A stretch of 50,066 nt of DNA from Roseomonas sp. 18066 (GTDB taxonomy: Bacteria > Pseudomonadota > Alphaproteobacteria > Acetobacterales > Acetobacteraceae): positions 1 to 50,066 of the forward strand of contig NZ_CACSJM010000024.1 in assembly GCF_902706185.1 (NCBI RefSeq), written 5' to 3'. The notes beneath the pieces were generated by a model. That model saw only the letters and a list, made by a program, of their open reading frames with translations, was not told the DNA's origin and did not search any database. Below are positions 9,223 to 18,539 of the stretch, one piece after another. The translations under genes were made by a program, and so were the position numbers. Positions within the stretch are counted from its first letter, which is position 1; each line of letters starts with the position of its first letter.

Positions 9223-11054
9223 CGGGCCGCGCGCCAGGGACGCAGCGGCAGCTCCAGCGCCGAGGCCTGCGCGCCGCCCAGCCGCAGCGACAACAGCGGC
9301 GGCCGGCCATGCGGCACCTGCACGCAATGGTCGGCATCGGCGCCGGCCAGCGACAGGCGGATGCGGCTGCCGGCGCGGAACACCCAGGAGACCGGCAGCA
9401 GCGGGATGCGGATGCGCTCGGCCTGGCCCGGCACCAGCGGCGCCGCATCCTCGCGCCGGAAGCTGCGGAACGGCCAGCTGGCGCGGTAGTGGTCGGGGGC
9501 CGGGCTTTCCTTGCGGTGCAGGGCGCGCAGCAGGCCCTCGGTGACGTAGCGCACCGTGCCGTCGGCCTCGACCTCGGAGAGATAGGCGAAGAGCGCCGCA
9601 TCCGGCTCGCTGGAGGACAGCCACAGATCGGCCAGGCCATGGCCGGTCAGCTCGCTCTCCTCGGCCAGCGGCGCCGAGGACCAGCCGATCAGCTTCGCCT
9701 CCCGCGCCGGCCAGTCGGCATAGTAGAGAACGCTGTTGATGCCGGCGATGCGCTCGTAGCGGGTGCCATGGCCGCTGCCGGCGGCGAAGTCGGCGTGGGT
9801 CTCGGCGGTGGTGGCCGAGGCGGGCGCGGCCTCGGCCAGCAGGCCTTCCGTCGCCAGCGCCAGCCGCCGCGTCTCCGGCAGCGGCGGCCAGGCGGCGGCC
9901 GGCATCCAGGCCTCGGCATGCAGGCTGAAATAATGGATGCGCGCCTCCGCCTCGAGCCCGGTGGCGCGCTGCATCAGATAGTGGTCGAAGAAGCGCAGCA
10001 CCTCGCCCAGCAGGGAGAAATCCGGCTCCTGCCGGGCGCGCCAGGGCGAGACATTGCAGCGCGCGCCATGGTCCCAGGGGCCCAGCAGCAGATGCACCGG
10101 GTTGTCGCGCAGCGTCAGGAAGCGGGCGATGGCGCCATTGGCATAGCCGGCGCCGTCCATCCAGCCGGAGACCGCCAGCACCGCGACATCGGCGCGGATG
10201 CCCTCGCGCACCGAATAGGGGCTGAAGGAGGCCGAGGAGAAGGACGGGTCATAGGGCAGCGGCTCCTCGCGGAAGCGGAACTCGCCCATGAAGTCCGGCT
10301 GGCGGAAATTGCCGAGATGCCCGTGCAGCGCCTCGGCCAGCAGCGCGCCATCGGCATCCTCGTCGACCGGATGCGGCCCGGCCAGGTCTGGATTGGCGTA
10401 GTAGACGAAGTCCTTCAGCAGGTCGCGGCGGTCATGGTCCATGGCGACCATCAGCGCGTCGTAGCTGCGCGCCAGCTCCTTCAGCAGGATGCCGCCGGGA
10501 TAGTAGTTGTCGGCATAGGTGTCCCAGACCGCGAAGAGCGGCGCGATGGCCTTCACCGCCGCATGCCCGGTGCTGGCCAGGAAGTCGGAGGCGGCGCCCG
10601 GATAGGAGATGCCGGTGGCGCCGATGCGCTGGTCCGACCAGGGCTGCGCCACGATCCAGTCGGCGATCTCGCGGCTGTCCTCGCGCTCGCGCGGCGAGCG
10701 GAAGCTGTCGCGGGTGCCGAAGCTGGCGCCGGTGCCGCGCACATCGACCACCACCACGGCATAGCCGCGCGGCACGAACAGGTTGATCAGCTTGCCCGCG
10801 TTCGGCGTGGCGTCGCCGCCGCCGCCCGGGCGCAGCGCGAAGCGGCGGTAATAGGGGGTCAGCACCAGGATCGCGGGCAGCGGGCCGGTCGCGCCCTCGG
10901 GCAGCCAGACGTCGATGGCGATGCGGCAGCCGTCGCGCATGGTCAGGTAGCGGGAGGCCGGCTGTTCCGGCCGGCCATAGGGCGCCGCGCGCGCCGCCAG
11001 GTAGTCGCCGGGCGGCAGCTGCCAGGCCGCGCTGCCGGTATCGCCGTCGGACAT
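9219..11054 (-). CDS. CocE/NonD-family hydrolase (X-Pro dipeptidyl-peptidase-like)
   Basis: A 611-residue serine hydrolase of esters or acyl-peptide bonds. The N-terminal half is an alpha/beta hydrolase with the oxyanion and strand region VVVVDVRGTGAS and the nucleophile Ser150 in GISYPG. The C-terminal part (from about residue 400) is the jelly-roll domain of X-Pro dipeptidyl peptidases and cocaine esterase. It shows no signal peptide. The ATG at 11054 is preceded by GGAGGC. It is the first gene of a coupled operon with a GAF protein and a TTT receptor and is divergent from a LysR regulator. A pathway importing a carboxylate and hydrolysing an ester or amide is a reasonable inference, but the substrate is not known. 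Confidence 0.9.
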   Translation of the reverse strand: MSDGDTGSAAWQLPPGDYLAARAAPYGRPEQPASRYLTMRDGCRIAIDVWLPEGATGPLPAILVLTPYYRRFALRPGGGGDATPNAGKLINLFVPRGYAVVVVDVRGTGASFGTRDSFRSPREREDSREIADWIVAQPWSDQRIGATGISYPGAASDFLASTGHAAVKAIAPLFAVWDTYADNYYPGGILLKELARSYDALMVAMDHDRRDLLKDFVYYANPDLAGPHPVDEDADGALLAEALHGHLGNFRQPDFMGEFRFREEPLPYDPSFSSASFSPYSVREGIRADVAVLAVSGWMDGAGYANGAIARFLTLRDNPVHLLLGPWDHGARCNVSPWRARQEPDFSLLGEVLRFFDHYLMQRATGLEAEARIHYFSLHAEAWMPAAAWPPLPETRRLALATEGLLAEAAPASATTAETHADFAAGSGHGTRYERIAGINSVLYYADWPAREAKLIGWSSAPLAEESELTGHGLADLWLSSSEPDAALFAYLSEVEADGTVRYVTEGLLRALHRKESPAPDHYRASWPFRSFRREDAAPLVPGQAERIRIPLLPVSWVFRAGSRIRLSLAGADADHCVQVPHGRPPLLSLRLGGAQASALELPLRPWRAAR

Positions 11055-11080
11055 GGTCGCCTCCGCTGCTGCTGGGGCCC

Positions 11081-11115
11081 AGCGTGCTGAGTTGCAACAA
11101 ATGCGTCAAATGCGT
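11081..11115 (-). promoter_or_regulatory. Promoter and 9-bp direct repeat in the hydrolase/LysR gap
   Basis: The 118-base gap between the CocE/NonD operon and its divergent LysR gene holds a direct repeat CAAATGCGT CAAATGCGT (11098-11115). On the minus strand this includes a TTGACG -35 (11109-11104), which with a 17-base spacer meets CACGCT (11086-11081) as a weak -10. The repeat overlapping the -35 is a candidate site for the LysR protein. Confidence 0.42.
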
Positions 11116-11172
11116 AATTCCGGCGTCGAGCTGCGCTTTCCACAGCTTATGTCCCGCTGAAGGATCCGCGGC

Positions 11173-12096
11173 ATGCTTGGCTATCGCTCGCTGGCGGCGC
11201 TGCGCGCCTTCGTCGAGACCGGCTCGGTGGCGCAGGCCGCGGCCCGCCTCGGCCGCACCGCGCCGCAGGTCGGCCGGCTGCTGGCGGCGCTGGAGGCGGA
11301 GCTCGGCTTCGCCCTCTTCACCCGGCACAACCGGCGGCTGCTGCTGACCGCCGAGGGCGCCCGCTTCTACGCCCAGGCCGAGCGGGTGCTGGCCGGGCAT
11401 GACGGGCTGGACCGGCTGGGCCGCGAGATCCGCCAGGGCCAGCGCGACGACCACCTGCGGCTGCTGATCGCGCCGCAGGTCAGCAACGCCTTCATCGGCG
11501 ACGCGCTGGCGGCGATGGCCGAGCGCGCGCCGGGCTTCACCGCGACGGTCGAATCCCGGGTGCGGCTGGATATCGAGAGCTGGGTCGGCCAGGAGCATTT
11601 CGACCTGGCGGTGACCGTGCTGCCGCTGACCCATCCGGCGCTGGAGGTCGAGGAATTCTGCCAGGTCGAGGCGGTGGCCGCGCTGCATCCGGACCACCCG
11701 CTGGCGGCGCGGGACGCGCTGGAGCTCGCCGATATCGCCGGCGAGGCGCTGGTGGTGACGCATCCGCGCTCGCTGATCCGGCAGCGGCTGGAGGCGCTGT
11801 TCCGCGAAGCCGGCCAGAGCCCGCGCATCCGCTTCGAGACCACCAGCGGCGCGGTCGCCTGCCAGCTGGCCTCGCGCGGCATCGCGCTGGCCATCGCCGA
11901 TCCTTTCGTCGCGCAATCGAGCGGCGCGGCGCCGCTGGTGATGCGCCGCTTCCGCCCGGCGATCCCGCTGCATTACGGGCTGCTCTTCCCGACCTGGCAG
12001 CCGCGCTCCGGCACGGTCGAGGCCTTCGCTGCCCTGGTCGCCGCGGCCGGGCAGCGGCATGCGGCGGCGCTGGCGGCGGCGACCCGGCGCGGCTGA
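11173..12096 (+). CDS. LysR-family transcriptional regulator
   Basis: A 307-residue LysR-type regulator. The N-terminal helix-turn-helix is clear (LAALRAFVETGSVAQAAARL, then APQVGRLLAALEAELGFALF and the FTRHNRRLLLTAEGARF wing), and residues 90-300 form the effector-binding domain. It is transcribed divergently from the CocE/NonD-GAF-TTT operon, with 118 bases between, and is therefore its likely regulator. It is convergent with the serine dehydratase gene. The effector is unknown; a ligand delivered by the TTT receptor would fit. Confidence 0.92.
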   Translation: MLGYRSLAALRAFVETGSVAQAAARLGRTAPQVGRLLAALEAELGFALFTRHNRRLLLTAEGARFYAQAERVLAGHDGLDRLGREIRQGQRDDHLRLLIAPQVSNAFIGDALAAMAERAPGFTATVESRVRLDIESWVGQEHFDLAVTVLPLTHPALEVEEFCQVEAVAALHPDHPLAARDALELADIAGEALVVTHPRSLIRQRLEALFREAGQSPRIRFETTSGAVACQLASRGIALAIADPFVAQSSGAAPLVMRRFRPAIPLHYGLLFPTWQPRSGTVEAFAALVAAAGQRHAAALAAATRRG

Positions 12097-12111
12097 CCCG
12101 CGCGCCCCGCC

Positions 12112-13506
12112 TCAGCACTCGATGGCGTTGACCGCGAGGCCGCCTTCCGAGGTTTCCTTGTACTTCGACAGCATGTCGCGGCCGGTCTCGCGCATCGTGC
12201 GGATCACCTGGTCCAGGCTGACATGGTGCTCGCCGTCGCCATGCAGCGCCAGCCGCGCGGCGTTGATCGCCTTCACCGCGCCGATCGCGTTGCGCTCGAT
12301 GCAGGGGATCTGCACCAGGCCGCCGATCGGGTCGCAGGTCAGGCCCAGATTGTGCTCCAGCCCGATCTCGGCGGCATTCTCGACCTGGCGGTTGTTGCCG
12401 CCGAGGGCTGCCGCCAGCCCCGCCGCCGCCATCGCCGAGGCCGAGCCGACCTCGCCCTGGCAGCCGACCTCGGCGCCCGAGATCGAGGCGTTGCGCTTGA
12501 TCAGCGAGCCCACCGCCGTCGCCGCCAGCAGGAAGGTCTCGACGCCGGCGGTGTCGGCGCCGGGCACGAAACGGACATAGTAGTGCAGCACGGCCGGCAC
12601 GATGCCGGCGGCGCCATTGGTCGGCGCGGTGACCACGCGGCCGCCGGCGGCATTCTCCTCGTTCACCGCGAGCGCGTAGAGATTGACCCAGTCCATGCCG
12701 TAGAGCGGGTCCAGCTCGTTCGCCTTGCGCCGGGCCAGCAGCCGCTCGTGCAGGGCGGGGGCGCGGCGGCGGACGCGCAGGCCCCCCGGCAGCTCGCCGC
12801 CCTGGCGCAGGCCGCGGGCGACGCAGTCGCGCATCGCCGCCCAGATCCGCGCGATGCCGGCGCTGATCTCGGCATCGCTGCGGAAGCAGCGCTCGTTGCG
12901 GCGCTGCAGCTCGGCGATGCTGACGCCGGCGGCCTCGGCCATGGCCAGCATCGCGGCTGCCGTGCCGAAGGGATAGGGCGTCTCGGGCGCCGCCATGTCG
13001 CCGCCGACGCCGTCATCGCCCTCCTCGACGATGAAGCCGCCGCCGATCGAATAGAACACCCGGCGATGCTGCGTGCCGTCATCGAGCGTCGCGGTGAAGG
13101 CCATGCCGTTGGTGTGGCGCGGCAGCACCTCGCGCTTGTGGAACAGGATGTCGCGCGCCGGCCGGAAGGCGACGCGCCGGCCCGAGGGCAGCGCCAGGCT
13201 TTCGCTGTCGCGCAGCGCGTCGAGCAGCGACGACGCCGCATCGGGGTCGATGCTGTCGGGCCGCTCGCCGAGCAGGCCGAGCATCACCGCGTTGTCGGTC
13301 GCATGCCCCTTGCCCGTCAGCGCCAGCGAGCCGTAGAGCGCGACGGTGATCGCCGTCACGGGGGCTGCCGGCAGGGCGCTGGCGAAGCGGTAGGCGGCGA
13401 TCATCGGGCCCACGGTGTGCGAGCTGGACGGGCCGATGCCGATCCTGAACAGGTCGAACAGCCCGGCCCAGGGCATGGGCGGCGCCGTCGCCGAGCCATC
13501 TGTCAT
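12112..13506 (-). CDS. sdaA: L-serine ammonia-lyase, iron-sulfur type
   Basis: Converts L-serine to pyruvate and ammonia; a single-chain type enzyme of 464 residues in the cytoplasm. The SSSHTVGP motif lies near residue 27. The [4Fe-4S] cysteines are Cys349 (GCQGEVGSA), Cys391 (CDPIGG) and Cys402 (PCIERN). The protein ends in a C-terminal Cys (AIEC-stop); in characterised enzymes such a terminal Cys reaches back into the active site. Two in-frame ATGs compete (13512 and 13506). The GGGGGA sequence directly abuts the first but is six bases from the second, so I choose 13506. It follows the threonine-aldolase-like gene on the same strand, with a hairpin between, which gives a small serine/threonine/glycine catabolic neighbourhood. 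Confidence 0.95.
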   Translation of the reverse strand: MTDGSATAPPMPWAGLFDLFRIGIGPSSSHTVGPMIAAYRFASALPAAPVTAITVALYGSLALTGKGHATDNAVMLGLLGERPDSIDPDAASSLLDALRDSESLALPSGRRVAFRPARDILFHKREVLPRHTNGMAFTATLDDGTQHRRVFYSIGGGFIVEEGDDGVGGDMAAPETPYPFGTAAAMLAMAEAAGVSIAELQRRNERCFRSDAEISAGIARIWAAMRDCVARGLRQGGELPGGLRVRRRAPALHERLLARRKANELDPLYGMDWVNLYALAVNEENAAGGRVVTAPTNGAAGIVPAVLHYYVRFVPGADTAGVETFLLAATAVGSLIKRNASISGAEVGCQGEVGSASAMAAAGLAAALGGNNRQVENAAEIGLEHNLGLTCDPIGGLVQIPCIERNAIGAVKAINAARLALHGDGEHHVSLDQVIRTMRETGRDMLSKYKETSEGGLAVNAIEC

Positions 13507-13560
13507 TCGCATTCCCCCTCGTCGCCGCGCCCATCCGCACGTCCCGCGCCCGAACTAGAC

Positions 13561-13578
13561 CACCCCCGGCAGGGGGTG
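13561..13578 (-). terminator. Hairpin between the threonine aldolase and serine dehydratase genes
   Basis: A perfect 7-bp stem, CACCCCC (13561-13567) and GGGGGTG (13572-13578), with a 4-base loop, lies just downstream of the minus-strand aldolase stop. It is followed on that strand by a weak GTCTAGTTC tail. It may terminate or attenuate transcription before sdaA. Confidence 0.5.
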
Positions 13579-13595
13579 CGCCAGGGCCCGCCGCC

Positions 13596-14621
13596 TCAGG
13601 CGGCGCCGGCCGCCGCCAGCAGCGCCGAAATCTCCGCCTCCGGCTGGTCGAAGCGGCAGACCAGGCGGACCTCGCCGGCGCCGCGGCGATAGAAGGAGAA
13701 GCCCTGCGCCTGCAGCGCGTCGATCATGGCCGGCGGCAGCGTCGCGAAGACGATATTGGCCTCGACCGGGGCCAGCAGCGCGCCGCCGGGCAGGCGGGAC
13801 AGCCCCTCGCCCAGCCGCGCCGCCAGGGCATTGGCGCGGCGCGCCAGCGCCAGATGCAGGTCGCCCGCGACATAGGCCTGCAGCTGCGCCGCGGCGAAGC
13901 GCATCTTCGACCAGGTCTGCCCGGCGCGGCGCAGGGTGAAGGCAACCGGCTCGACCAGCTCGGGGCGGAAGACCACCAGCGCGTCGGTGCTCATCACGCC
14001 GTTCTTGGTGGCGCCGAAGGACAGCAGGTCGAGGCCGATGCCGCTGGTCATCGCCGGCGCCGAGCAGCCGAGCCAGGCCTGGGCATTGGCGAAGCGGGCG
14101 CCGTCCATGTGGAACAGCAGCCCGTTCTCCTTCGCGCAGGCGCCGATCGCGGCCAGGGCGTCCAGGCTGTAGACGGTGCCGCGCTCGGTCGCCTGGGTCA
14201 CCGTCACCGCCGCCGGCTGCGGCTTCTGGGTGTTGCCGCGCGGCGCCTGCGCCACGGCCTCGCGCAGCGCCGCGGGGTCGATGCGGCCGAGCGCCCCGGG
14301 CAGGCCGATCAGCGCGGCGCCGCCGCCGGCGGCGGCGAGCGAATTGCCCTCCGACAGCCGCAGATGCGCGCCCTCGTGGCAGAAGGCGCCGGCATAGGGG
14401 CGCAGGCAGGCCGACAGCGCGAAGGTATTGGCCGCCGTGCCGGTGGAGACCGGGAACACCGTCACCGCCGCGCCGAAGAACGCCGAGAAGCGGTCGTTCA
14501 GCGCGCGGGCGCTGTCATCCAGCCCGTAGGGCGTGGCGGTGCCGTGGTTGGCCGCGGCCAGCGCCGCCATGATGGCCGGATGGATGCCCGCGACATTGTC
14601 GCTCTGGAAATCGCCCTGCAT
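13596..14621 (-). CDS. Threonine aldolase / beta-eliminating lyase family PLP enzyme
   Basis: A 341-residue fold-type I PLP enzyme that probably cleaves L-threonine or L-allo-threonine to glycine and acetaldehyde. The PLP lysine is Lys206 in SFGATKNGVM, and the aspartate that contacts the pyridine nitrogen is Asp173 in HMDGARFA. The N-terminus QGDFQSDNVAGIHPAIMAAL is characteristic of the short bacterial threonine-aldolase-like group. The ATG at 14621 lies behind a purine-rich AAGGAGCGGGGGA stretch. With sdaA downstream it suggests use of hydroxy amino acids as carbon and nitrogen source. Some members of this group act on other beta-hydroxy amino acids, so the exact substrate is open. Confidence 0.88.
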   Translation of the reverse strand: MQGDFQSDNVAGIHPAIMAALAAANHGTATPYGLDDSARALNDRFSAFFGAAVTVFPVSTGTAANTFALSACLRPYAGAFCHEGAHLRLSEGNSLAAAGGGAALIGLPGALGRIDPAALREAVAQAPRGNTQKPQPAAVTVTQATERGTVYSLDALAAIGACAKENGLLFHMDGARFANAQAWLGCSAPAMTSGIGLDLLSFGATKNGVMSTDALVVFRPELVEPVAFTLRRAGQTWSKMRFAAAQLQAYVAGDLHLALARRANALAARLGEGLSRLPGGALLAPVEANIVFATLPPAMIDALQAQGFSFYRRGAGEVRLVCRFDQPEAEISALLAAAGAA

Positions 14622-14682
14622 CGGTCCCCCGCTCCTTGCGCGGCCGCATCATGGCGCAACGGCGGCGATCGGCAAGCCGGCC

Positions 14683-16014
14683 TCAGCCGGGCGGCACGGC
14701 GCCGAAGGCCACCCATTGCGCCCGCGTCGCGGCATCGACGACGTCGGGCACCGGCAGCGCCGTGCCCAGCGCCGGCGCCACCCGCCAGCCCGACAGGCCG
14801 CGGCTGACCGCCTGGCCGGCCGCGGGGTCGGGCAGCGGCTGCAGCACCGGATGGGCGCAGCCGCTCCACAGCAGCATCTGCACCGCCTGGTTCAGCGCCA
14901 CCGGATGCGGCGCGAAGCCGGGCAGCCGCGCCAGCTCCCCCACCCGCCGCGGCCCCTGGCGCAGCGCCGCCAGGATCGGGCCGAACAGCGCCGGATCGCC
15001 CTCGACCGGGCCGATCGGCGTGTCGAAGCGCAGCGAGGCGGTCGCCGGCAGGCCGGGCAGCGCGGCCAGGGCCAGCCCGTCCAGCGCCTGGCGATGCGCG
15101 GCCGGCGCCAGGCTGGCGCCGCCGCGCTGGTACAGGTCGCGCCGCAGCGCCTGGTTGCGCGCCAGGTCGCGCAGCGTCTCGGCCGTGGCGCGGTCGGCGA
15201 GGCCGGCCAGCAGCGGCCGGCTGGCGGCGGGCAGGCTGACGGCGTCGATATTGTCGGGCGGCGTCGCGCTGCCGCGATAGTCGAGGCCGATGCCGGCCAT
15301 CTCGTCGAGCATCGCCGCGACATGGAAGGGCCGCCAATGCGCCGCCAGCAGCTCATGCGCCAGGGTCTCGGCGCGCTGGCCGGCGGCCGCCTGCAGCCGC
15401 TGCCGCTCCTGCGGATAGGTCGTGTAGAAGCCCGCGCCCGCCTGCGACAATTGCGACAGCAGGGCCAGGCCGCGCTGCACGCGCTGAGCGGAATCGCCAT
15501 CGCCCGTCGCCGCGTGGCGGCGCACCAGCTGCTGCGCGGCGACGGCTGCCGACAGGCCGGGATGCGTCATGTAATGCGCATAGACCAGGCCGCCCGGCGC
15601 CAGCGCGCGGTCGATGAAGCGCAGCATCGCCTGGCGCGTCGCATCCGACACCCAGGACAGCACGCCATGGGTGACGATGAAGTCGAAGCCGCCCGGCCCG
15701 GCCTCCGGCAGGTCCGCGAATTCCGCCTGCAGCGCCACGAGGTTGCGCAGCCCCGCCGCCTGCGCCGCCGCGGCCAGGCCGGCGATGGCGGCCGCATTGG
15801 CGTCGATGGCGACGACCTGCGCCTGCGGATGGCTGGCGGCCACCACCAGGGCGTTCAGCCCCTCGCCGCAGCCCAGCTCGCACCAGCGGAACGGCCGGCC
15901 GATCTCGGGCGCGGCGAAGCCCAGGCCGCGCCCCACGGCATCGATCCAGGCCGGCGTCATCTCGCGGTGGAACTGCGCCGGATAGACCAGGTCGCGCACA
16001 TAGTCGGCATTCAT
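14683..16014 (-). CDS. Class I SAM methyltransferase with methyltransferase regulatory domain
   Basis: A 443-residue two-domain protein. Residues 1-200 form a class I methyltransferase with motif I CELGCGEGLNALVVAAS (about 45-61) and VVAIDANAAAI as motif II. The remainder resembles the 'methyltransferase regulatory domain' that follows this catalytic type, including a PFHVAAMLDEMA segment and a C-terminal winged-helix-like part. The N-terminus Y.RDLVYPAQFHREMTPAWID is typical of this family. The substrate is unknown. It lies upstream of the aldolase gene on the same strand with a gap of about 60 bases, and it is divergent from the FepA-like receptor across a 253-base AT-richer gap. Confidence 0.82.
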   Translation of the reverse strand: MNADYVRDLVYPAQFHREMTPAWIDAVGRGLGFAAPEIGRPFRWCELGCGEGLNALVVAASHPQAQVVAIDANAAAIAGLAAAAQAAGLRNLVALQAEFADLPEAGPGGFDFIVTHGVLSWVSDATRQAMLRFIDRALAPGGLVYAHYMTHPGLSAAVAAQQLVRRHAATGDGDSAQRVQRGLALLSQLSQAGAGFYTTYPQERQRLQAAAGQRAETLAHELLAAHWRPFHVAAMLDEMAGIGLDYRGSATPPDNIDAVSLPAASRPLLAGLADRATAETLRDLARNQALRRDLYQRGGASLAPAAHRQALDGLALAALPGLPATASLRFDTPIGPVEGDPALFGPILAALRQGPRRVGELARLPGFAPHPVALNQAVQMLLWSGCAHPVLQPLPDPAAGQAVSRGLSGWRVAPALGTALPVPDVVDAATRAQWVAFGAVPPG

Positions 16015-16113
16015 GGCGGGCGTCGGCGACCTCGGGCTGCGGCGTGGAACGGGCGGAGCGCGCGGCTCCCATGATAGGGACGGACGAGACCGCCCGAGGG
16101 ACAGCGCAGCCGC

Positions 16114-16218
16114 GCGTTTTTCTGCATGCCCCGGCGTTTTTCTTCTGTCCGCCTGCGGCGTTACTTTTCGTCACGAAAACAGGGCGCAACCCGGCGCCGC
16201 GCCGCTGTCCGCCTGCGG
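16114..16218. promoter_or_regulatory. Repeat-rich regulatory region upstream of the FepA-like receptor
   Basis: The 253-base divergent gap holds three kinds of repeat. There are two direct copies of GCGTTTTTCT 20 bp apart (16114-16123, 16134-16143). There is a perfect 15-bp palindrome TTTTCGTCACGAAAA (16165-16179). There are two copies of CTGTCCGCCTGCGG exactly 60 bp apart (16145-16158, 16205-16218). The palindrome has no T-tract after it, so an operator is more likely than a terminator. It does not look like a classical Fur box. Control by an iron-responsive factor is inference from the downstream gene. Confidence 0.55.
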
Positions 16219-16267
16219 GGCTCGTCCGTCTGCGCAGGTGACACCTCGACGACGGACAGGATTTCCC

Positions 16268-18499
16268 ATGCACGCCCACGGCCCCCGCCTCACCACCACC
16301 CTGCGCGCCGCGCTGCTGGGCAGCGTCACGCTGCTCGCCCTGCCGTCTTCCGCATCGCGGGCGCAGCAGGGCCCGGCCGCCGTGCAGCTGCCGCAGATGG
16401 ACGTGGTGGCCACCGCCGAGGAGCAGGTGAAGCAGGCGCCGGGCGTCTCGATCATCAACCGGGAAGACCTGCGCCGCGCGCCGCCGGTCAACGACATCTC
16501 CGAGATCGTCCGCACCATGCCGGGCGTCAACCTCACCGGCAATTCGTCGAGCGGCCAGTATGGCAACAACCGCCAGATCGACCTGCGCGGGATGGGGCCC
16601 GAGAACACGCTGGTCCTGGTCGACGGCAAGCCCGTGCGCTCGCGCAACGCCGTCCGCATGGGCCGCTCGGGCGAGCGCAACACGCGCGGCGATTCCAACT
16701 GGGTGCCGGCCGACGCCATCGAGCGCATCGAGGTGATCCGCGGGCCGGCCGCGGCGCGCTACGGCTCGGGGGCGGCGGGCGGCGTCGTCAACATCATCAC
16801 CAAGCCGCCGACGGACGACTATCACGGCTCGGTGACGCTCTACACCGCGCAGCCGGAGGACCGTGACGAGGGCAGCAGCAACCGCGTCACCGCCACGCTG
16901 TCGGGCCCGACGACGCTGCCCGGGCTGAGCTTCCGCGCCTATGGCAACTTCAACCGCACCGATGCCGACAACGTCGAGCTGAACCGCGCGGCCTCCGGCG
17001 CCGCCGCCGGCACCACGCCGCCGGCCGGGCGCGAGGGCGTCGAGAACCGCGACATCAACACGCTGCTGCGCTGGGACATCGACGCGCGGCAGAGCCTGGA
17101 GCTGGAGCTCGGCTACAGCCGCCAGGGCAACCTCTACGCCGGCGACCGCGCCGTCAGCGCCGCCGGCAGCGCCCTGCTGACCCAGCTGGCCAATGAGGGC
17201 GCCGAGACCAACATCATGACGCGCAGCACCGCGTCGCTCTTGCATCGCGGCGACTGGGGCTGGGCGGATTCGCGGCTGCTGTTCATGTATGAGGGCACGG
17301 TCAACAAGCGGCTGAACGAGGGCACCGCCGGCTCCTCCGAAGGCAGCATCAACACCGAGACCGGCTGGTCGAGCGCGACGCTGAACAACTACACGGCCAG
17401 CGGCGAGCTCAACATCCCGCTGAGCTTCCTGGCGCCGCAGCGGCTGACGCTGGGCGCCGAGTTCTTCCGTGAGAACATGAGCGACCCCTACTCCATGTCG
17501 CAGAGCCTGGCGACCGGCGGCCAGCTGCCGGGGGCTGCCACCGGCACCCGCCCGGGCAGCGCCTTCGCCGAGACCTATTCCTTCTTCGTCGAGGACAATG
17601 TCTACGCCACCTCGCGGCTGGTGCTGACGCCCGGCCTGCGCTTCGACCACCACAGCGAGTTCGGCGCGAACTGGAGCCCGTCGCTGAACGCCTCCTACGA
17701 GGTCTTCGACGGCTTCTCGATCAAGGGCGGCATCGCCCGCGCCTTCAAGGCGCCGAACCTGTACCAGTCGAACCCGAACTACGTCTATTTCAGCATGGGC
17801 AATGGCTGCCCCAACGGCTATCCGAGCCTCGGCGCCGGCTGCTACGTGCAGGGCAATCCCGAGCTGCAGCCGGAGACCAGCGTCAACAAGGAGATCGGCG
17901 TCGCCTATGCCCGCGGCGGCTTCAGCAGCAGCCTGACCTATTTCCACAACGACTATCGCGACAAGATCGTCGCCGGCCTGGTTCCCACCGGCCAGACCAC
18001 CAGCAATGGCCGCATCCTGCGCTGGGAGAACACCCCGGAAGCGATCATCCAGGGCATCGAGGGCAATGTCAGCATCCCCGTGCTGGAGACGCTGACCTGG
18101 AACACCAACTTCACCTACATGATCGAGAGCGAGGACAAGACCACCGGCCAGCCGCTGTCGCTGGTGCCGGAATACACCATCAACAGCACGGTCGACTGGC
18201 AGGCGCGGGAAGACCTGGTGCTGCGCCTCGGCCTGACGCATTACGGCCGGCAGGAGGCGCGCACCGTCAGCATGATCGGCTTCGCCAGCACCGGCAACGA
18301 GCTGCTGGAGCGCAAGCCCTATTCGGTGCTCGACCTCAGCGCCAGCTACGACATCACGCCGAACACGCGCGTCTCCGCCGGCGTCAACAACATCCTCGAC
18401 AAGCAGCTGTTCCGCGAGGCGAATTCCAGCGGCGCCGGCGCCAACAGCTACAACGAGCCCGGCCGGGCGTATTTCGTCAGCCTGACCGCGTCGTTCTGA
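16268..18499 (+). CDS. fepA: FepA-family TonB-dependent siderophore receptor
   Basis: A 743-residue outer-membrane gated channel for ferric catecholate-type siderophores. It has a signal peptide (ending near ASRAQ), then the plug domain carrying the stretch typical of FepA/PfeA/BfeA receptors: NNRQIDLRGMGPENTLVLVD, VRMGRSGERNTRGDSNWVP and IEVIRGPAAARYGSGAAGGV. The 22-strand barrel follows and ends in a terminal aromatic residue (SLTASF). The TonB box is probably the MDVVATAEEQ region. It stands alone with no ABC importer next to it. A strong GC-rich hairpin follows the stop. Upstream repeats suggest dedicated regulation. The specific siderophore is not readable; the family suggests enterobactin-like catecholates. 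Confidence 0.9.
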   Translation: MHAHGPRLTTTLRAALLGSVTLLALPSSASRAQQGPAAVQLPQMDVVATAEEQVKQAPGVSIINREDLRRAPPVNDISEIVRTMPGVNLTGNSSSGQYGNNRQIDLRGMGPENTLVLVDGKPVRSRNAVRMGRSGERNTRGDSNWVPADAIERIEVIRGPAAARYGSGAAGGVVNIITKPPTDDYHGSVTLYTAQPEDRDEGSSNRVTATLSGPTTLPGLSFRAYGNFNRTDADNVELNRAASGAAAGTTPPAGREGVENRDINTLLRWDIDARQSLELELGYSRQGNLYAGDRAVSAAGSALLTQLANEGAETNIMTRSTASLLHRGDWGWADSRLLFMYEGTVNKRLNEGTAGSSEGSINTETGWSSATLNNYTASGELNIPLSFLAPQRLTLGAEFFRENMSDPYSMSQSLATGGQLPGAATGTRPGSAFAETYSFFVEDNVYATSRLVLTPGLRFDHHSEFGANWSPSLNASYEVFDGFSIKGGIARAFKAPNLYQSNPNYVYFSMGNGCPNGYPSLGAGCYVQGNPELQPETSVNKEIGVAYARGGFSSSLTYFHNDYRDKIVAGLVPTGQTTSNGRILRWENTPEAIIQGIEGNVSIPVLETLTWNTNFTYMIESEDKTTGQPLSLVPEYTINSTVDWQAREDLVLRLGLTHYGRQEARTVSMIGFASTGNELLERKPYSVLDLSASYDITPNTRVSAGVNNILDKQLFREANSSGAGANSYNEPGRAYFVSLTASF

Positions 18500-18508
18500 A
18501 CGACAGAA

Positions 18509-18534
18509 GGGGGCGGGCCGACCAGCCCGCCCCC
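18509..18534. terminator. GC-rich hairpin between convergent genes
   Basis: A 10-bp perfect stem, GGGGGCGGGC (18509-18518) and GCCCGCCCCC (18525-18534), with a 6-base loop, sits ten bases after the fepA stop and just before the stop of the convergent reductase gene. It has no T-tract and is probably a bidirectional terminator. Confidence 0.7.
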
Positions 18535-18539
18535 CCGCC

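Noticed and set aside
16165..16179. Terminator after the methyltransferase gene or before fepA
   Set aside because: The palindrome is upstream of both divergent genes and has no T-tract, so it cannot terminate either one.
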